Source: Alphaproteobacteria bacterium (GTDB lineage: Bacteria; Pseudomonadota; Alphaproteobacteria; Rhizobiales; Devosiaceae). Taken from it: a stretch of DNA of 45,362 nt. The stretch lies in assembly GCA_018818925.1 (NCBI GenBank), contig JAHJQZ010000105.1:1-45362 (forward strand). The letters run 5' to 3'. The notes under the pieces were generated by a model. It did no database searches. It worked only from the letters and a program-made list of their open reading frames with translations, and was not told the origin of the DNA. The translations under genes were made by a program, and so were the position numbers. Positions 27,428 through 35,571 of this stretch are shown in pieces; the stretch's first letter is position 1, and each line of letters opens with the position of its first letter.

Positions 27428-28851
27428 ATGACGGACCCGGACAAGGCCGCCAAGGCAGGCACGCGCGCCGCAGCGAAGACCAGGAACGGGTCTGCGTTGC
27501 CTGCCGGGCCGATGTCTGCCGGTGCCGGCGTCGATAGCCAGCCACCGGAGCGCGCGCCCATCGACCAGCTCTGCATCAACACCATTCGCACCCTTTCGAT
27601 GGACACGGTGCAACAGGCCGGATCGGCTCATCCGGGCTTGCCGACCGCCCTCGCGCCGGTGGCGTATGCGTTGTGGCAAGGGTTCCTGCGCTTCGATCCG
27701 GCTCACCCGCTCTGGCCAAATCGCGACCGCTTCGTGCTCTCCGACGGCCATGCCTCGATGGTTCTTTGTGCATTGCTGCATCTCACCGGCACCAGAGCGG
27801 TCGACACCAATGGCCAGTGCCTTGATCGGCTGTTGGTCAGCCTCGATGACATCGGCCACATCCGCGCGTCAAACAGCCATCGCCCAGGGCACCCGGACCA
27901 TAGTCTGACAACAAGCACCGAGTCGCTCAGCGGCCCGCTTGGCCAGGGGTGCGCGGCCAGCGTCGGCATGGCCATCACCGAACGCTTGTGGGCAGCGCAT
28001 TTCAATCGGCCCGGGTTCGCACTGTTCGACTACGACGTCTACGCCGTGTGTGGCGATGACGACATATTGGGGGGCATCACCAGCGAAGTCGCCTCGCGCG
28101 CCGGCCACCTGATGCTCGGCAATCTGTGCTGGATCTACCACAACAACCGCATCACCAGCGAAGGCCATGCCGATCTGGCGCTCAGCGATGATGTTGCGGC
28201 GCGTTTTCTTGCCTATGGCTGGAATGTGCAAAAGGTCAGCGACGCCAACGATACTAGCCGGATCGCTCGGGCCATCGAGGCCTTTGGACGGGTCCACGAC
28301 GTTCCCACCCTCATCATACTCGAGAGCCATACCGGATTTGCCGCGCCCTACAAGCACGACACCGCCGCCGAGCTTGGCCAACCGGCTGGCGAGGAGCAGA
28401 CTCGCCTCGCCAAGCGCAGCTATAATTGGCCGGAGGACGCCAAGTTCCTTGTGCCGGAAGGTGTACGCGCGCATTTCGACGCGAGCATCGGCCGGCGTGG
28501 TCGAAGGCTAGAGGCGGCATGGACTGCCCGTCTGGCGGCGTACCGCGCGCAATACCCAGCTCTCGCCGAAGAGATCGATCGGATGCGGGCGCGCGATCTT
28601 CCCGGCGACTGGGAGCGCGCTCTGGCCGACTTGGCCGCAGATCCAAAGGCTTTGAGACACGTTTTGCGGCTGCCTAGGTGTTGAACGCCTTCGCGGCGAA
28701 CCCGACATCCACGCGAGGCCCATGACGCAAGCTTCTTCCCGTGTCATTTCTCGCGCGCGATCCGATCGGCTCGGGCGAGGACGCTCCGGCGCATCAGCCG
28801 ACCGGGTCACTCGTCGAACGGCGTTTCATCCCCGGAATGCAGCACTTCAGC
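27428..28851 (+). pseudogene. Decayed transketolase (frameshift plus internal deletion)
   Basis: An open frame of 418 codons (27428–28684) encodes the ThDP-binding half of a transketolase (SAHPGLPTALAPVAYALW, LSDGHASM, GPLGQGCAASVGMA). It then stops. In another frame from 28678 the expected continuation VLNAFAANP appears but soon stops, and from 28726 the same frame resumes with LLPVSFLARDPIGSGEDAPAHQP, the pyrimidine-domain core (VxxxxHDSIGxGEDGPTHQP). So a frameshift near 28670 and a deletion of some 80 residues separate the pieces; the C-terminal third is absent. Active-site residues are also worn: GDD for GDG, and Gly for the Glu of MEGISHE. The first half could still be translated, but a working enzyme is unlikely. 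Confidence 0.75.
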
Positions 28852-29040
28852 GGCCACGATGGCGCCTCGCATGCACTAAAAAATGGAGAAATGCTCGGAT
28901 CACGGGGCCTGGTCCGTCCGGTGGATGTGGCGGCGTGGACCGCAATGCAGGTCGATACGAAACAGAACGACTGGCAGGCGCTGCATTCCCCCCAAAAACA
29001 ATGCGTAGCTCACCGCATCAAGGCTTGGCGGCGCGACCTT

Positions 29041-29087
29041 TGAGTAATTTCCGAGCCTGTCGGCAGGTGGCAGCTACTGGATACGAT
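29041..29087 (+). promoter_or_regulatory. Island motif copy F with -10-like hexamer
   Basis: TGAGTAATTTCCGAGCCTG at 29041–29059 matches copy C at 16 of 19 positions. TACGAT (29082–29087) follows after exactly 22 bases, and the ATG of the Thivi_2564-like gene is 23 bases further. This is the clearest promoter arrangement among the six copies. Confidence 0.6.
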
Positions 29088-29110
29088 GGTTGCCGACACA
29101 GGAGATTCCC

Positions 29111-29302
29111 ATGCCGCTCGTAACACTTGTTATTACTCTGATCGTCGTTGGCGTGCTGCTTTGGCTTGTCAACAATTATATCCCGATGGATCGGAAGATT
29201 AAGAACATCCTCAACGCCGTCGTCGTGATCGCCGTTGTTCTCTGGCTGCTGAGCGTGTTCGGGCTTATAGACGGCCTGATGGATTATCGCGTGGGCAGTT
29301 AA
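29111..29302 (+). CDS. Thivi_2564 family membrane protein
   Basis: A 63-residue protein with two membrane helices (LVTLVITLIVVGVLLWLV and ILNAVVVIAVVLWLLSVFGL) joined by the conserved polar link NNYIPMDRKIK. The sequence matches the small Thivi_2564 family of unknown function. CAGGAG six bases before the ATG at 29111 fixes the start. It is transcribed on its own, just downstream of motif copy F, and is the last gene of the stress island. Confidence 0.85.
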   Translation: MPLVTLVITLIVVGVLLWLVNNYIPMDRKIKNILNAVVVIAVVLWLLSVFGLIDGLMDYRVGS

Positions 29303-29631
29303 GCGAGCCAATCTACGGCCCTGCCGCTCGAAGACGCAATTGCCGGGATGGCCGGCGCTCGCAGCTTTGTTCCGGGTGGTGTCGTTCTTGGCGCGCCACC
29401 CGAAAAAACTGCGAACACCTATGTCGTTGAAATACGAAGGTAATCAGGCCTCTTTCGCGGTGCCAAGCTTCTAGGTATCAGCTATGTCGCGGCGCATGTT
29501 TGGATGGCCCGATCGGGGCCTATCGGGCCGGCTGGTCTTGGAATCGATCAGGCCGTTCGTTGCCGTTTGTGCCGTCGAAGCTGATTGTCTGAACAAGGCC
29601 GATCACGGGAGCCGAGAAAGCGGGCTGTCGG
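29303..29631. other. Intergenic region, nothing firm
   Basis: About 330 bases between the Thivi_2564-like gene and the convergent reductase gene. A frame continuing after the upstream stop stays open for 46 codons (to 29443) but has no start or ribosome site. I see no certain feature. Confidence 0.5.
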
Positions 29632-30654
29632 TCACACGGCGCTTGTCCCGATGAGGCTCCTCGCCGTCTCGACCGCCGAAACGGGGACCGGGATCAGGTC
29701 GCGTTTGAGCAAGGCTGCAACCGGGGCGCTGTCATAGCGCCGGGGATTTCCGGCCTCTTCGGCCAAATTGCGCATATCCGCGTTGAAAATGCCGATCCCC
29801 CGGAGAAGCCAGTCCGGAATCTGCCGGCGCGGGATGGACCGGGCACGCTCGGGGAAGGCTTGGCGCAACACCTCGGCCAGGTCCGCGAGCGTCGTCAGCC
29901 GCTCGACCATGAGATACCGCCTGCCGCCCGCCTCCGGCGCGGCCAGCGCCGCCACATGAGCGGCCGCGACGTCGCGGACATCGATCAGCGCCATCGGCGC
30001 GCGGGGCATCGCCGGCATGCGGCCGTTCAGAAGCAGCAAGACGATCATCGCCGAGGTGCCGGGGTCGTCGTCCAGCAACGGCCCGAGAATGCCGCCGGGG
30101 TTGATGACCGCCAGATCCTGCCTGCGGCCCGCCGCATCCATGAGTTCCCAGGCGCGGCGTTCGGCCCGCGTCTTGGATTCGAAATAGGCCGTGACGCCTT
30201 TGCCCGAAAGGTCGGTCCAGTCCTTGTCAGTGTACACCGCCGCGCGGCCGGGAGGATGGCCGTAGGCGACCGCCACCGTCGACGAGGTCAGGACGACGCG
30301 TTCGACCTCTGTGGCGAGCGCGGCGCGAACCGCCCGATCCGTGCCGTCCACGGCCGGCCTGATCAGGTCCATCCTGTCGCGCGGCTGGCCGAGCACGAAA
30401 GGAGACGCCGTGTGGACGACATAGCGCGTATCGGCCATGGCCGCCGGCCAGCCGTCGTCGCTCTTAAGGTCGAGCGTGACGAGTTCGATCCGGGAGAGAT
30501 CGGCGCCCGCCGCCGCCAGGGCGGCACGCACCTTGTCGGCCTTGGCGGCGCTGCGGACGCTGCCGCGAACGCGAAAGCCAGCCCTGAGCAGTTCAACAGC
30601 CACATGTCCGCCGAGGAAACCGGAAATCCCGGTGAGAAGTACGCGATCCGTCAT
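29632..30654 (-). CDS. NAD-dependent epimerase/dihydroflavonol reductase-like protein
   Basis: A 340-residue extended SDR. The cofactor loop TGISGFLGGH is at residues 8–17, VTLDLKSDDGW follows, VVHTASPF sits at the usual position, the catalytic Ser is in LTSSTVAVAYG and the Tyr-x3-Lys is YFESK. This pattern is typical of dihydroflavonol-4-reductase/cinnamoyl-CoA reductase-like enzymes that reduce aldehydes or ketones with NADPH. The ATG at 30654 has CGGAG upstream. It is divergent from a LysR gene 98 bases away that probably regulates it. Confidence 0.87.
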   Translation of the reverse strand: MTDRVLLTGISGFLGGHVAVELLRAGFRVRGSVRSAAKADKVRAALAAAGADLSRIELVTLDLKSDDGWPAAMADTRYVVHTASPFVLGQPRDRMDLIRPAVDGTDRAVRAALATEVERVVLTSSTVAVAYGHPPGRAAVYTDKDWTDLSGKGVTAYFESKTRAERRAWELMDAAGRRQDLAVINPGGILGPLLDDDPGTSAMIVLLLLNGRMPAMPRAPMALIDVRDVAAAHVAALAAPEAGGRRYLMVERLTTLADLAEVLRQAFPERARSIPRRQIPDWLLRGIGIFNADMRNLAEEAGNPRRYDSAPVAALLKRDLIPVPVSAVETARSLIGTSAV

Positions 30655-30752
30655 GAAAGCTCCGTCTGCCAATTGCCGTTCATCAGGTCGGTCGGTTGCA
30701 GGCAGAGGACTAGCCGCTTGACGCTGCAAGGGCTTTTGAGCTTAATTCAGCA

Positions 30753-31639
30753 ATGGAAAGAGCTGACCTCAACGATCTTCTGGTTTTCGCTGCCATTGCG
30801 CAGGAAAAAAGCTTCACCCGTGCCGCGGCGCGCCTCGACCTCACCCCGTCGGCCCTGAGCCATGCGATGCGGGCCATGGAACAGCGCCTCGGCGTCAAGC
30901 TCCTGTCGCGCACGACGCGGAGCGTGGCGCCCACCGAGGCGGGCCGGCGCCTGCTGCAGTCGGTCGGACCCGCCTTCAGCCACCTTGAGGCCGGGTTCGA
31001 GGCGCTTTCGGAATGGCGCGACGCCACCGTGGGCAATCTGCGGATCACCACCTTTTCGGTGGCCGCCCATTCCGTTCTGGCGCGGAAGCTGCCGCGCTTC
31101 CTGTCGCAGAACCCCGGCGTGCGGGTGGAAGTCGATGTCGACGACGCCCTCAGCGACATCGTCGCCGGAGGCTATGATGCGGGCATCCGGTTCGGCGGCG
31201 ATGTGGAAAAGGACATGATCGCTGTTCGGGTCGGACCGGACACGCGCTGCATGGTGGTGGCCACGCCCGACTATTTCGCGCGGCATCCCGCGCCCCATAC
31301 GCCGGCCGAGTTGCATGCGCACAACTGCGTCGGCTACCGCCTGACGGGGGGCGGATTGCTGCCGTGGGATTTTCCAGGGACGGCAGGCAATTGAGGATCA
31401 GGGCGGGCGGCCAGATGGTTGTCAACGACGGTCCGCTTGCCCTGATGGCCGTGCGAGCGGGGGTGGGCATCGGCTATTTGATGGAAGACGACGTCACCGA
31501 CGACATCGCCGCGGGCCGGCTGGTTCGGGTGCTCTCGGACTGGTGCCAGCCGTTTTCCGGCTGTCACCTTTACTATCCGAGCCGCCGGCAGCAGCCCCAC
31601 GCCATGCGGGCGCTGATCGCGGCCCTGCGCCAGGACTGA
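30753..31639 (+). pseudogene. LysR family regulator with a one-base frameshift
   Basis: The first 213 codons encode a normal LysR N-terminal HTH (SFTRAAARLDLTPSALSHAMRAMEQRLG) and most of the effector domain up to GGLLPWDF. The frame then ends at 31394. In the +2-shifted frame the expected end continues: SRDGRQLRIRAGGQ…GRLVRVLSDWCQPFSGCHLYYPSRRQQPHAMRALIAALR, to a stop at 31639. Restoring one T in the T4 run at 31370–31373 rejoins both parts into a 295-residue protein. It is either a recent inactivating mutation or a sequencing error. It is divergent from the epimerase-like reductase. Confidence 0.85.
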
Positions 31640-31774
31640 AGCGCCGCAGCCCCGTTGCGGCAGGAGCAGGGCCGATGGGCGCCAGGGGCTGCGTCGATGA
31701 AGCGGGGCTTGCGGCCCGGAATGCCCCACAGCGGGAGCGCAGCAAGGTCAGTGCGTTGTGGCGCGGGGTGCTCC

Positions 31775-32938
31775 TTACGTCGCCCACTCCATTTCAGCAA
31801 GACGCACCACAAGGCTTTCGCCATCGAGGTTTGTTCCGTTCGCGAGAAGCACAAATCCCAACCCTTCCTCCGGGTAGAGTCGCATGATGGCGGCAAAGCC
31901 CGGACCACCCCCGCGATGCTGCAACCACGGCCTGTCTCCGTCGGCGAAATCTGCCCATGCGAGAGGCATGCGCCCCTTTTCATTGCGCATCAGCGCGATG
32001 GATTGGGACGACAGGAAACCGCCTTTCTCGCTCAGCGCCCAGAGCAATCGGGCTGCGTCCTCGGCCGTGCCGATCAAGCCGGTGGGCGGGGTCGCATCGA
32101 TATAGAGCGGATTGAACCAAAGACGGGTGCCGATGCGCTCTTTGACCAGATCTCCCACATCCAGAAGAAATGGCAGGAAAGGCGTGAAGAAGTGTACGAG
32201 TGGATGTGACCCCGCAGCCGCAAGGCTGCCGATGCCGGCAGGATAAATGAAGGCGCTGTCCTTCATCGCCAACGGGGCCAAGACGGAGCGCGCGATGTGG
32301 TTTTCGTAGCTCTCGCCGGTGACCGCTTCGATCACCGCACCGAGCGCCATATAGCCAAAATTGGTGTAGGTGTGGCCGGTGCCGGGCGCGAACTGCAGCT
32401 TTGCGAACCTGGGCAGATGCGCGCGCAACAGGTCGGTCTGATTTTTCGGCGCATCGTCGTAGTGAATCCAGCCCATCATGTCGGGCATGGCATCGCCAAG
32501 TCCCGAGCTGTGGTCGAGCAGGTGTCGAATCGTGACGGATTGGGAACCGTCCGGCCCCTCAACGCTGAAGAACGGCAGATGGCTGACGACCGGATCATCA
32601 AGCCCGAGCCGGCCCTCATCAGTCAGACGCAGGACGGCCGCCGCGGTGGCCAGCTTCGTCATCGACCACCAATGGAAAACCGTTTCGTTGGTGACAGGAG
32701 TACCGGTCGTCGCATCGGCGGTTCCGTATGACCTTGCAAGCACGATCTGCCCGTCCCGGACGACGGCAAGTGACAGGCCCGGAGGATCGCCCGCCGACGT
32801 CAGCGCCTCGAAATAGGCATCCATTGCGGCGAGGTTGCCAAAGGCCTCGGGAGGCTCCGGCGGGTGGGGCGCGGCCAGCGCCAATAGGCCGCCAATACCG
32901 ACGAGAACTGCGAAGGCGGCGAGTGCGAATTTCTTCAT
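31775..32938 (-). CDS. Beta-lactamase-fold serine hydrolase
   Basis: A 387-residue exported or membrane-tethered protein: residues 1–23 are a signal peptide or anchor (KKFALAAFAVLVGIGGLLALAA). The class C/penicillin-binding-like fold has the catalytic SMTK (S92, K95), the second motif YTNFGY (Tyr-x-Asn) and HRGGGPG in place of KTG. Family members include esterases, D-aminopeptidases and cell-wall hydrolases; true beta-lactamase activity is not implied. It is divergent from a Crp/Fnr-type regulator whose palindromic operator candidate lies between them. Confidence 0.87.
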   Translation of the reverse strand: MKKFALAAFAVLVGIGGLLALAAPHPPEPPEAFGNLAAMDAYFEALTSAGDPPGLSLAVVRDGQIVLARSYGTADATTGTPVTNETVFHWWSMTKLATAAAVLRLTDEGRLGLDDPVVSHLPFFSVEGPDGSQSVTIRHLLDHSSGLGDAMPDMMGWIHYDDAPKNQTDLLRAHLPRFAKLQFAPGTGHTYTNFGYMALGAVIEAVTGESYENHIARSVLAPLAMKDSAFIYPAGIGSLAAAGSHPLVHFFTPFLPFLLDVGDLVKERIGTRLWFNPLYIDATPPTGLIGTAEDAARLLWALSEKGGFLSSQSIALMRNEKGRMPLAWADFADGDRPWLQHRGGGPGFAAIMRLYPEEGLGFVLLANGTNLDGESLVVRLAEMEWAT

Positions 32939-33040
32939 TGGCTTCTCCTGATACGGTCGTTCCCCGCAGGCACATGCCTCGCGAAAAGCCGCTTCTGACT
33001 GTCGATCACGGCTGGTTATCGACAGCGGAGAAGCGTTTCA

Positions 33041-33054
33041 TTATCATCTGATAA
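33041..33054. promoter_or_regulatory. Palindromic operator candidate for the Crp/Fnr regulator
   Basis: TTATCATCTGATAA is a perfect 6-bp inverted repeat with a 2-base centre. GTTATC (33015–33020) and GATAAC (33050–33055) form a second, wider inverted pair. The cluster lies 15 bases before the GTG start of the regulator and about 100 bases from the divergent hydrolase gene, so it may control both. Confidence 0.45.
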
Positions 33055-33069
33055 CAGGAGGCGCTTGGC

Positions 33070-33642
33070 GTGGAGCTATCAGCATTCTTCGCAGCCCAAG
33101 CGGTCGGGATGTCGCTCCTTGCCCCAGATGACCTCGCGCAACTTCACGCGGCCTTTCATGTCGGGTTCGCCCGGCGAGGCGAAGCCCTGGTCCGTCAGGG
33201 CGAGGCCAACGACAAAGAGTATATTCTGCTTTCGGGGCGCGCCGTAAGCCTTGTCCGCGACGCCGGTGGCCGTGAAACCTGCCTTGGCCTCTACAATTCC
33301 CCATGCGCGATCGCCCCCAACTTCGTGCGCAGTGCCGATGGTCTCTCGCTCGTCACATTGGACGTTCTTGACGATGCAAATCTTGCCGATATCGCCGCCA
33401 CTCGGTTGATGGCGCTCATGGTGCAGTCACCCGGCATTCGCGAATGGGGGAACGCCGTCGCGCAGAGCGAACTGAACCGCAAGGCAGGCCGCGAGTGGTG
33501 CCTTGCGGTGCTTCCGGCACGGGAACGTTTGGACTGGTTTCGCAGGAACTACGAAGGTCTGGAAGACATTTTCGCCCACCGCCACATCGCGTCTTTTCTC
33601 GGTGTCACGCCGGTAACCCTGAGCCGAGCGCGAAATGGCTGA
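33070..33642 (+). CDS. Crp/Fnr family transcriptional regulator
   Basis: A 190-residue protein starting with GTG, fixed by an AGGAGG eight bases upstream. It has a cyclic-nucleotide-binding-like barrel (about 15–110; GEALVRQGEANDKEYILLSGRAVSLV) and a short C-terminal HTH whose recognition helix is HIASFLGVTPVTLSRAR. The total is shorter than classical Crp (about 210–230) and the protein ends at the recognition helix, as in the small Crp-like regulators. No FNR-type cysteine cluster is seen, so oxygen sensing through an iron-sulfur cluster is unlikely. The effector is unknown. Confidence 0.83.
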   Translation: MELSAFFAAQAVGMSLLAPDDLAQLHAAFHVGFARRGEALVRQGEANDKEYILLSGRAVSLVRDAGGRETCLGLYNSPCAIAPNFVRSADGLSLVTLDVLDDANLADIAATRLMALMVQSPGIREWGNAVAQSELNRKAGREWCLAVLPARERLDWFRRNYEGLEDIFAHRHIASFLGVTPVTLSRARNG

Positions 33643-33691
33643 CCAATCCGTCATAGCGGAATTGCGACGTCGGCCAGAGAACATGGCAAAT

Positions 33692-33768
<77 letters not shown>

Positions 33769-34140
33769 CTGAAGCGGTCGGGACGGTACACAGGCCCGAA
33801 CTGCGGCGCAAACTAATGCATGGCGCGAGAAGGCGCAACTGAAACGGTACGATCGGCAGGCGGGAACTGGAGAGCGATCGAGCCTTGCCGCCTATGCCCC
33901 ATCCAGAAGGGTGGTCGCGAGAACGCGGGCCGGTGTTGCGCCTCGGCGCTAGGCATCTCCGCCGTCGCCGCGTTCGCCCGGTGCCTTGTCGATGTCAATC
34001 GGCATGGCACGGTGTCCCGGCGCCCTCGCGCTTCGTGCCTCGACACGCGTGCCGAGCTTCCGAGCCGTCTTGCCAAGAGCCGGCGCGGGCAAATAGTCTT
34101 CGCGCGGCGCAGGTGGTGCGGCTGTGTCGGGAGACATGCG
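33769..34140. other. Leader region of puuA, no separate gene
   Basis: About 370 bases between tRNA-Arg and puuA. The puuA frame stays open upstream to 33820, but the extra residues are Arg/Cys-rich and unlike the family, so they are taken as non-coding. No clear promoter was identified. Confidence 0.55.
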
Positions 34141-35514
34141 ATGAGTCACGAGCAAATGCAGAAGGTTGTGGCGGCCATGCCCGGCCATTTGCGATCCTGG
34201 CTCGGGGGACGCGACCCCGAGGAAGTCGAGAGCGTCGTGCCCGATATGGTCGGCATCGGGCGCGGCAAGGCCATGCCGGGGCGCAAGTTCGTCAGCCAGC
34301 AGCACATGTACCTGCCGACCTCCATCTTTTTCCAGACCATCACCGGCGCCTATGCCGAGGTCGACATCCCCAATGCCTGGGCCGAGAGCGATCTCATCTT
34401 CACGCCCGACCTCAACACCGCCCGCGCCGTGCCCTGGACCTCGGACGTCACCATCCAGGTGATCTGCGACGTCTTCAACCAGGACGGCACGCCGAGCCCC
34501 TTGGCGCCGCGCAACGTCCTCAAGCGCATTGTCGCGCTCTATCGCGCCGAGGGCTGGCAGCCCATGGTGGCGCCGGAAATGGAATTCTACCTCACAAAGC
34601 CCAATATCGATCCGGACCTGCCGGTGGTCCCGCCGATCGGGCGTACCGGCCGCCAGGGCGTCGGCCGCCAGACCTATTCGATCTCGGGCGTCGATGAGTA
34701 TCCGGACGTGGTCGACGACATCTACGATTTCGCCGAAGCCCAGGGGCTTGAGATCGACACGGTGACCCAGGAGGGCGGCGCCGGCCAGCTCGAGATCAAC
34801 CTCAACCACGGCGATCCGGTCGACCTGGCCGATCAGGTCTTCATATTCAAGCGCACCATCCGCGAGGCGGCGCTCAGGCACGATTGCTACGCCACCTTCA
34901 TGGCCAAGCCGATGGAAAACGAGCCGGGCAGCGCCATGCATGTCCATCAAAGCATCGTGTCGGCCGAAACCGGCACCAATATCTTCAACGACAGCAACGG
35001 CGAACCGACCGAGCTGTTCTACGGCTTTCTCGCCGGCCAGCAGAATTACCTCAATTCCGTGGTGTGCATGCTGGCGCCCTATGTGAACTCCTACCGGCGC
35101 CTGGTGCCCGGCGCCTCGGCCCCGATAAATCTCGAATGGGGCATGGACAACCGCTCGACGGGCCTCAGGATCCCGATCTCCAGGCCGGAATCGCGGCGTG
35201 TCGAATGCCGCGTCGTCGGCATGGACGCCAATCCCTATCTCGCCATGGCGGCGTGCCTCGCCTGCGGCTATCTCGGCATGAAGGAGGGGCTTAGGCCGCG
35301 TCCGCCCGTCCTGTCCGATGCCGGCAACCTGCCGCACGAACTGCCCTACGACGTGCTCGAGGCCCTCAATCTGTTCGAGGCCGAACCGAAGGTGCGGGCG
35401 CTGCTCGGCGAGGAGTTCTCGCGGCTCTACATCGCCATCAAGCGGGCCGAGCACAACGAGTTCTTGAGCGTCATCAGTCCCTGGGAGCGCGAACACCTGA
35501 TGCTCAACGTCTAG
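34141..35514 (+). CDS. puuA: Glutamine synthetase family, gamma-glutamylputrescine synthetase-like
   Basis: A 457-residue cytosolic ligase. The glutamine synthetase core is clear: MVAPEMEFYL (metal Glu), GAGQLEINLNHGD, the MAKPMENEPGSAMHVHQS segment with metal-binding His, the PGASAPINLEWGMDNRST Arg loop and ESRRVECRVVGMDANPYLAMAA. PuuA joins glutamate to putrescine (or another amine) with ATP. Assignment to amine rather than ammonia ligation rests on the following puuB- and puuD-like genes. GGGAG lies about eight bases before the ATG at 34141. Confidence 0.88.
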   Translation: MSHEQMQKVVAAMPGHLRSWLGGRDPEEVESVVPDMVGIGRGKAMPGRKFVSQQHMYLPTSIFFQTITGAYAEVDIPNAWAESDLIFTPDLNTARAVPWTSDVTIQVICDVFNQDGTPSPLAPRNVLKRIVALYRAEGWQPMVAPEMEFYLTKPNIDPDLPVVPPIGRTGRQGVGRQTYSISGVDEYPDVVDDIYDFAEAQGLEIDTVTQEGGAGQLEINLNHGDPVDLADQVFIFKRTIREAALRHDCYATFMAKPMENEPGSAMHVHQSIVSAETGTNIFNDSNGEPTELFYGFLAGQQNYLNSVVCMLAPYVNSYRRLVPGASAPINLEWGMDNRSTGLRIPISRPESRRVECRVVGMDANPYLAMAACLACGYLGMKEGLRPRPPVLSDAGNLPHELPYDVLEALNLFEAEPKVRALLGEEFSRLYIAIKRAEHNEFLSVISPWEREHLMLNV

Positions 35515-35571
35515 GCGGGTTCCCAGCATGCCCATGCCGTCCAGCCCCGTTCCCGCTAAGGCCCTGCCGCG

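Noticed and set aside
29303-29443. A 46-codon in-frame continuation after the Thivi_2564 stop with protein-like composition
   Set aside because: No start codon or ribosome site, and no homology recognised; read-through is not supported.
30737-30749. TGAGCTTAATTCA as a LysR T-N11-A box before the frameshifted LysR gene
   Set aside because: Only three bases on each side are symmetric; too weak to list as a feature.
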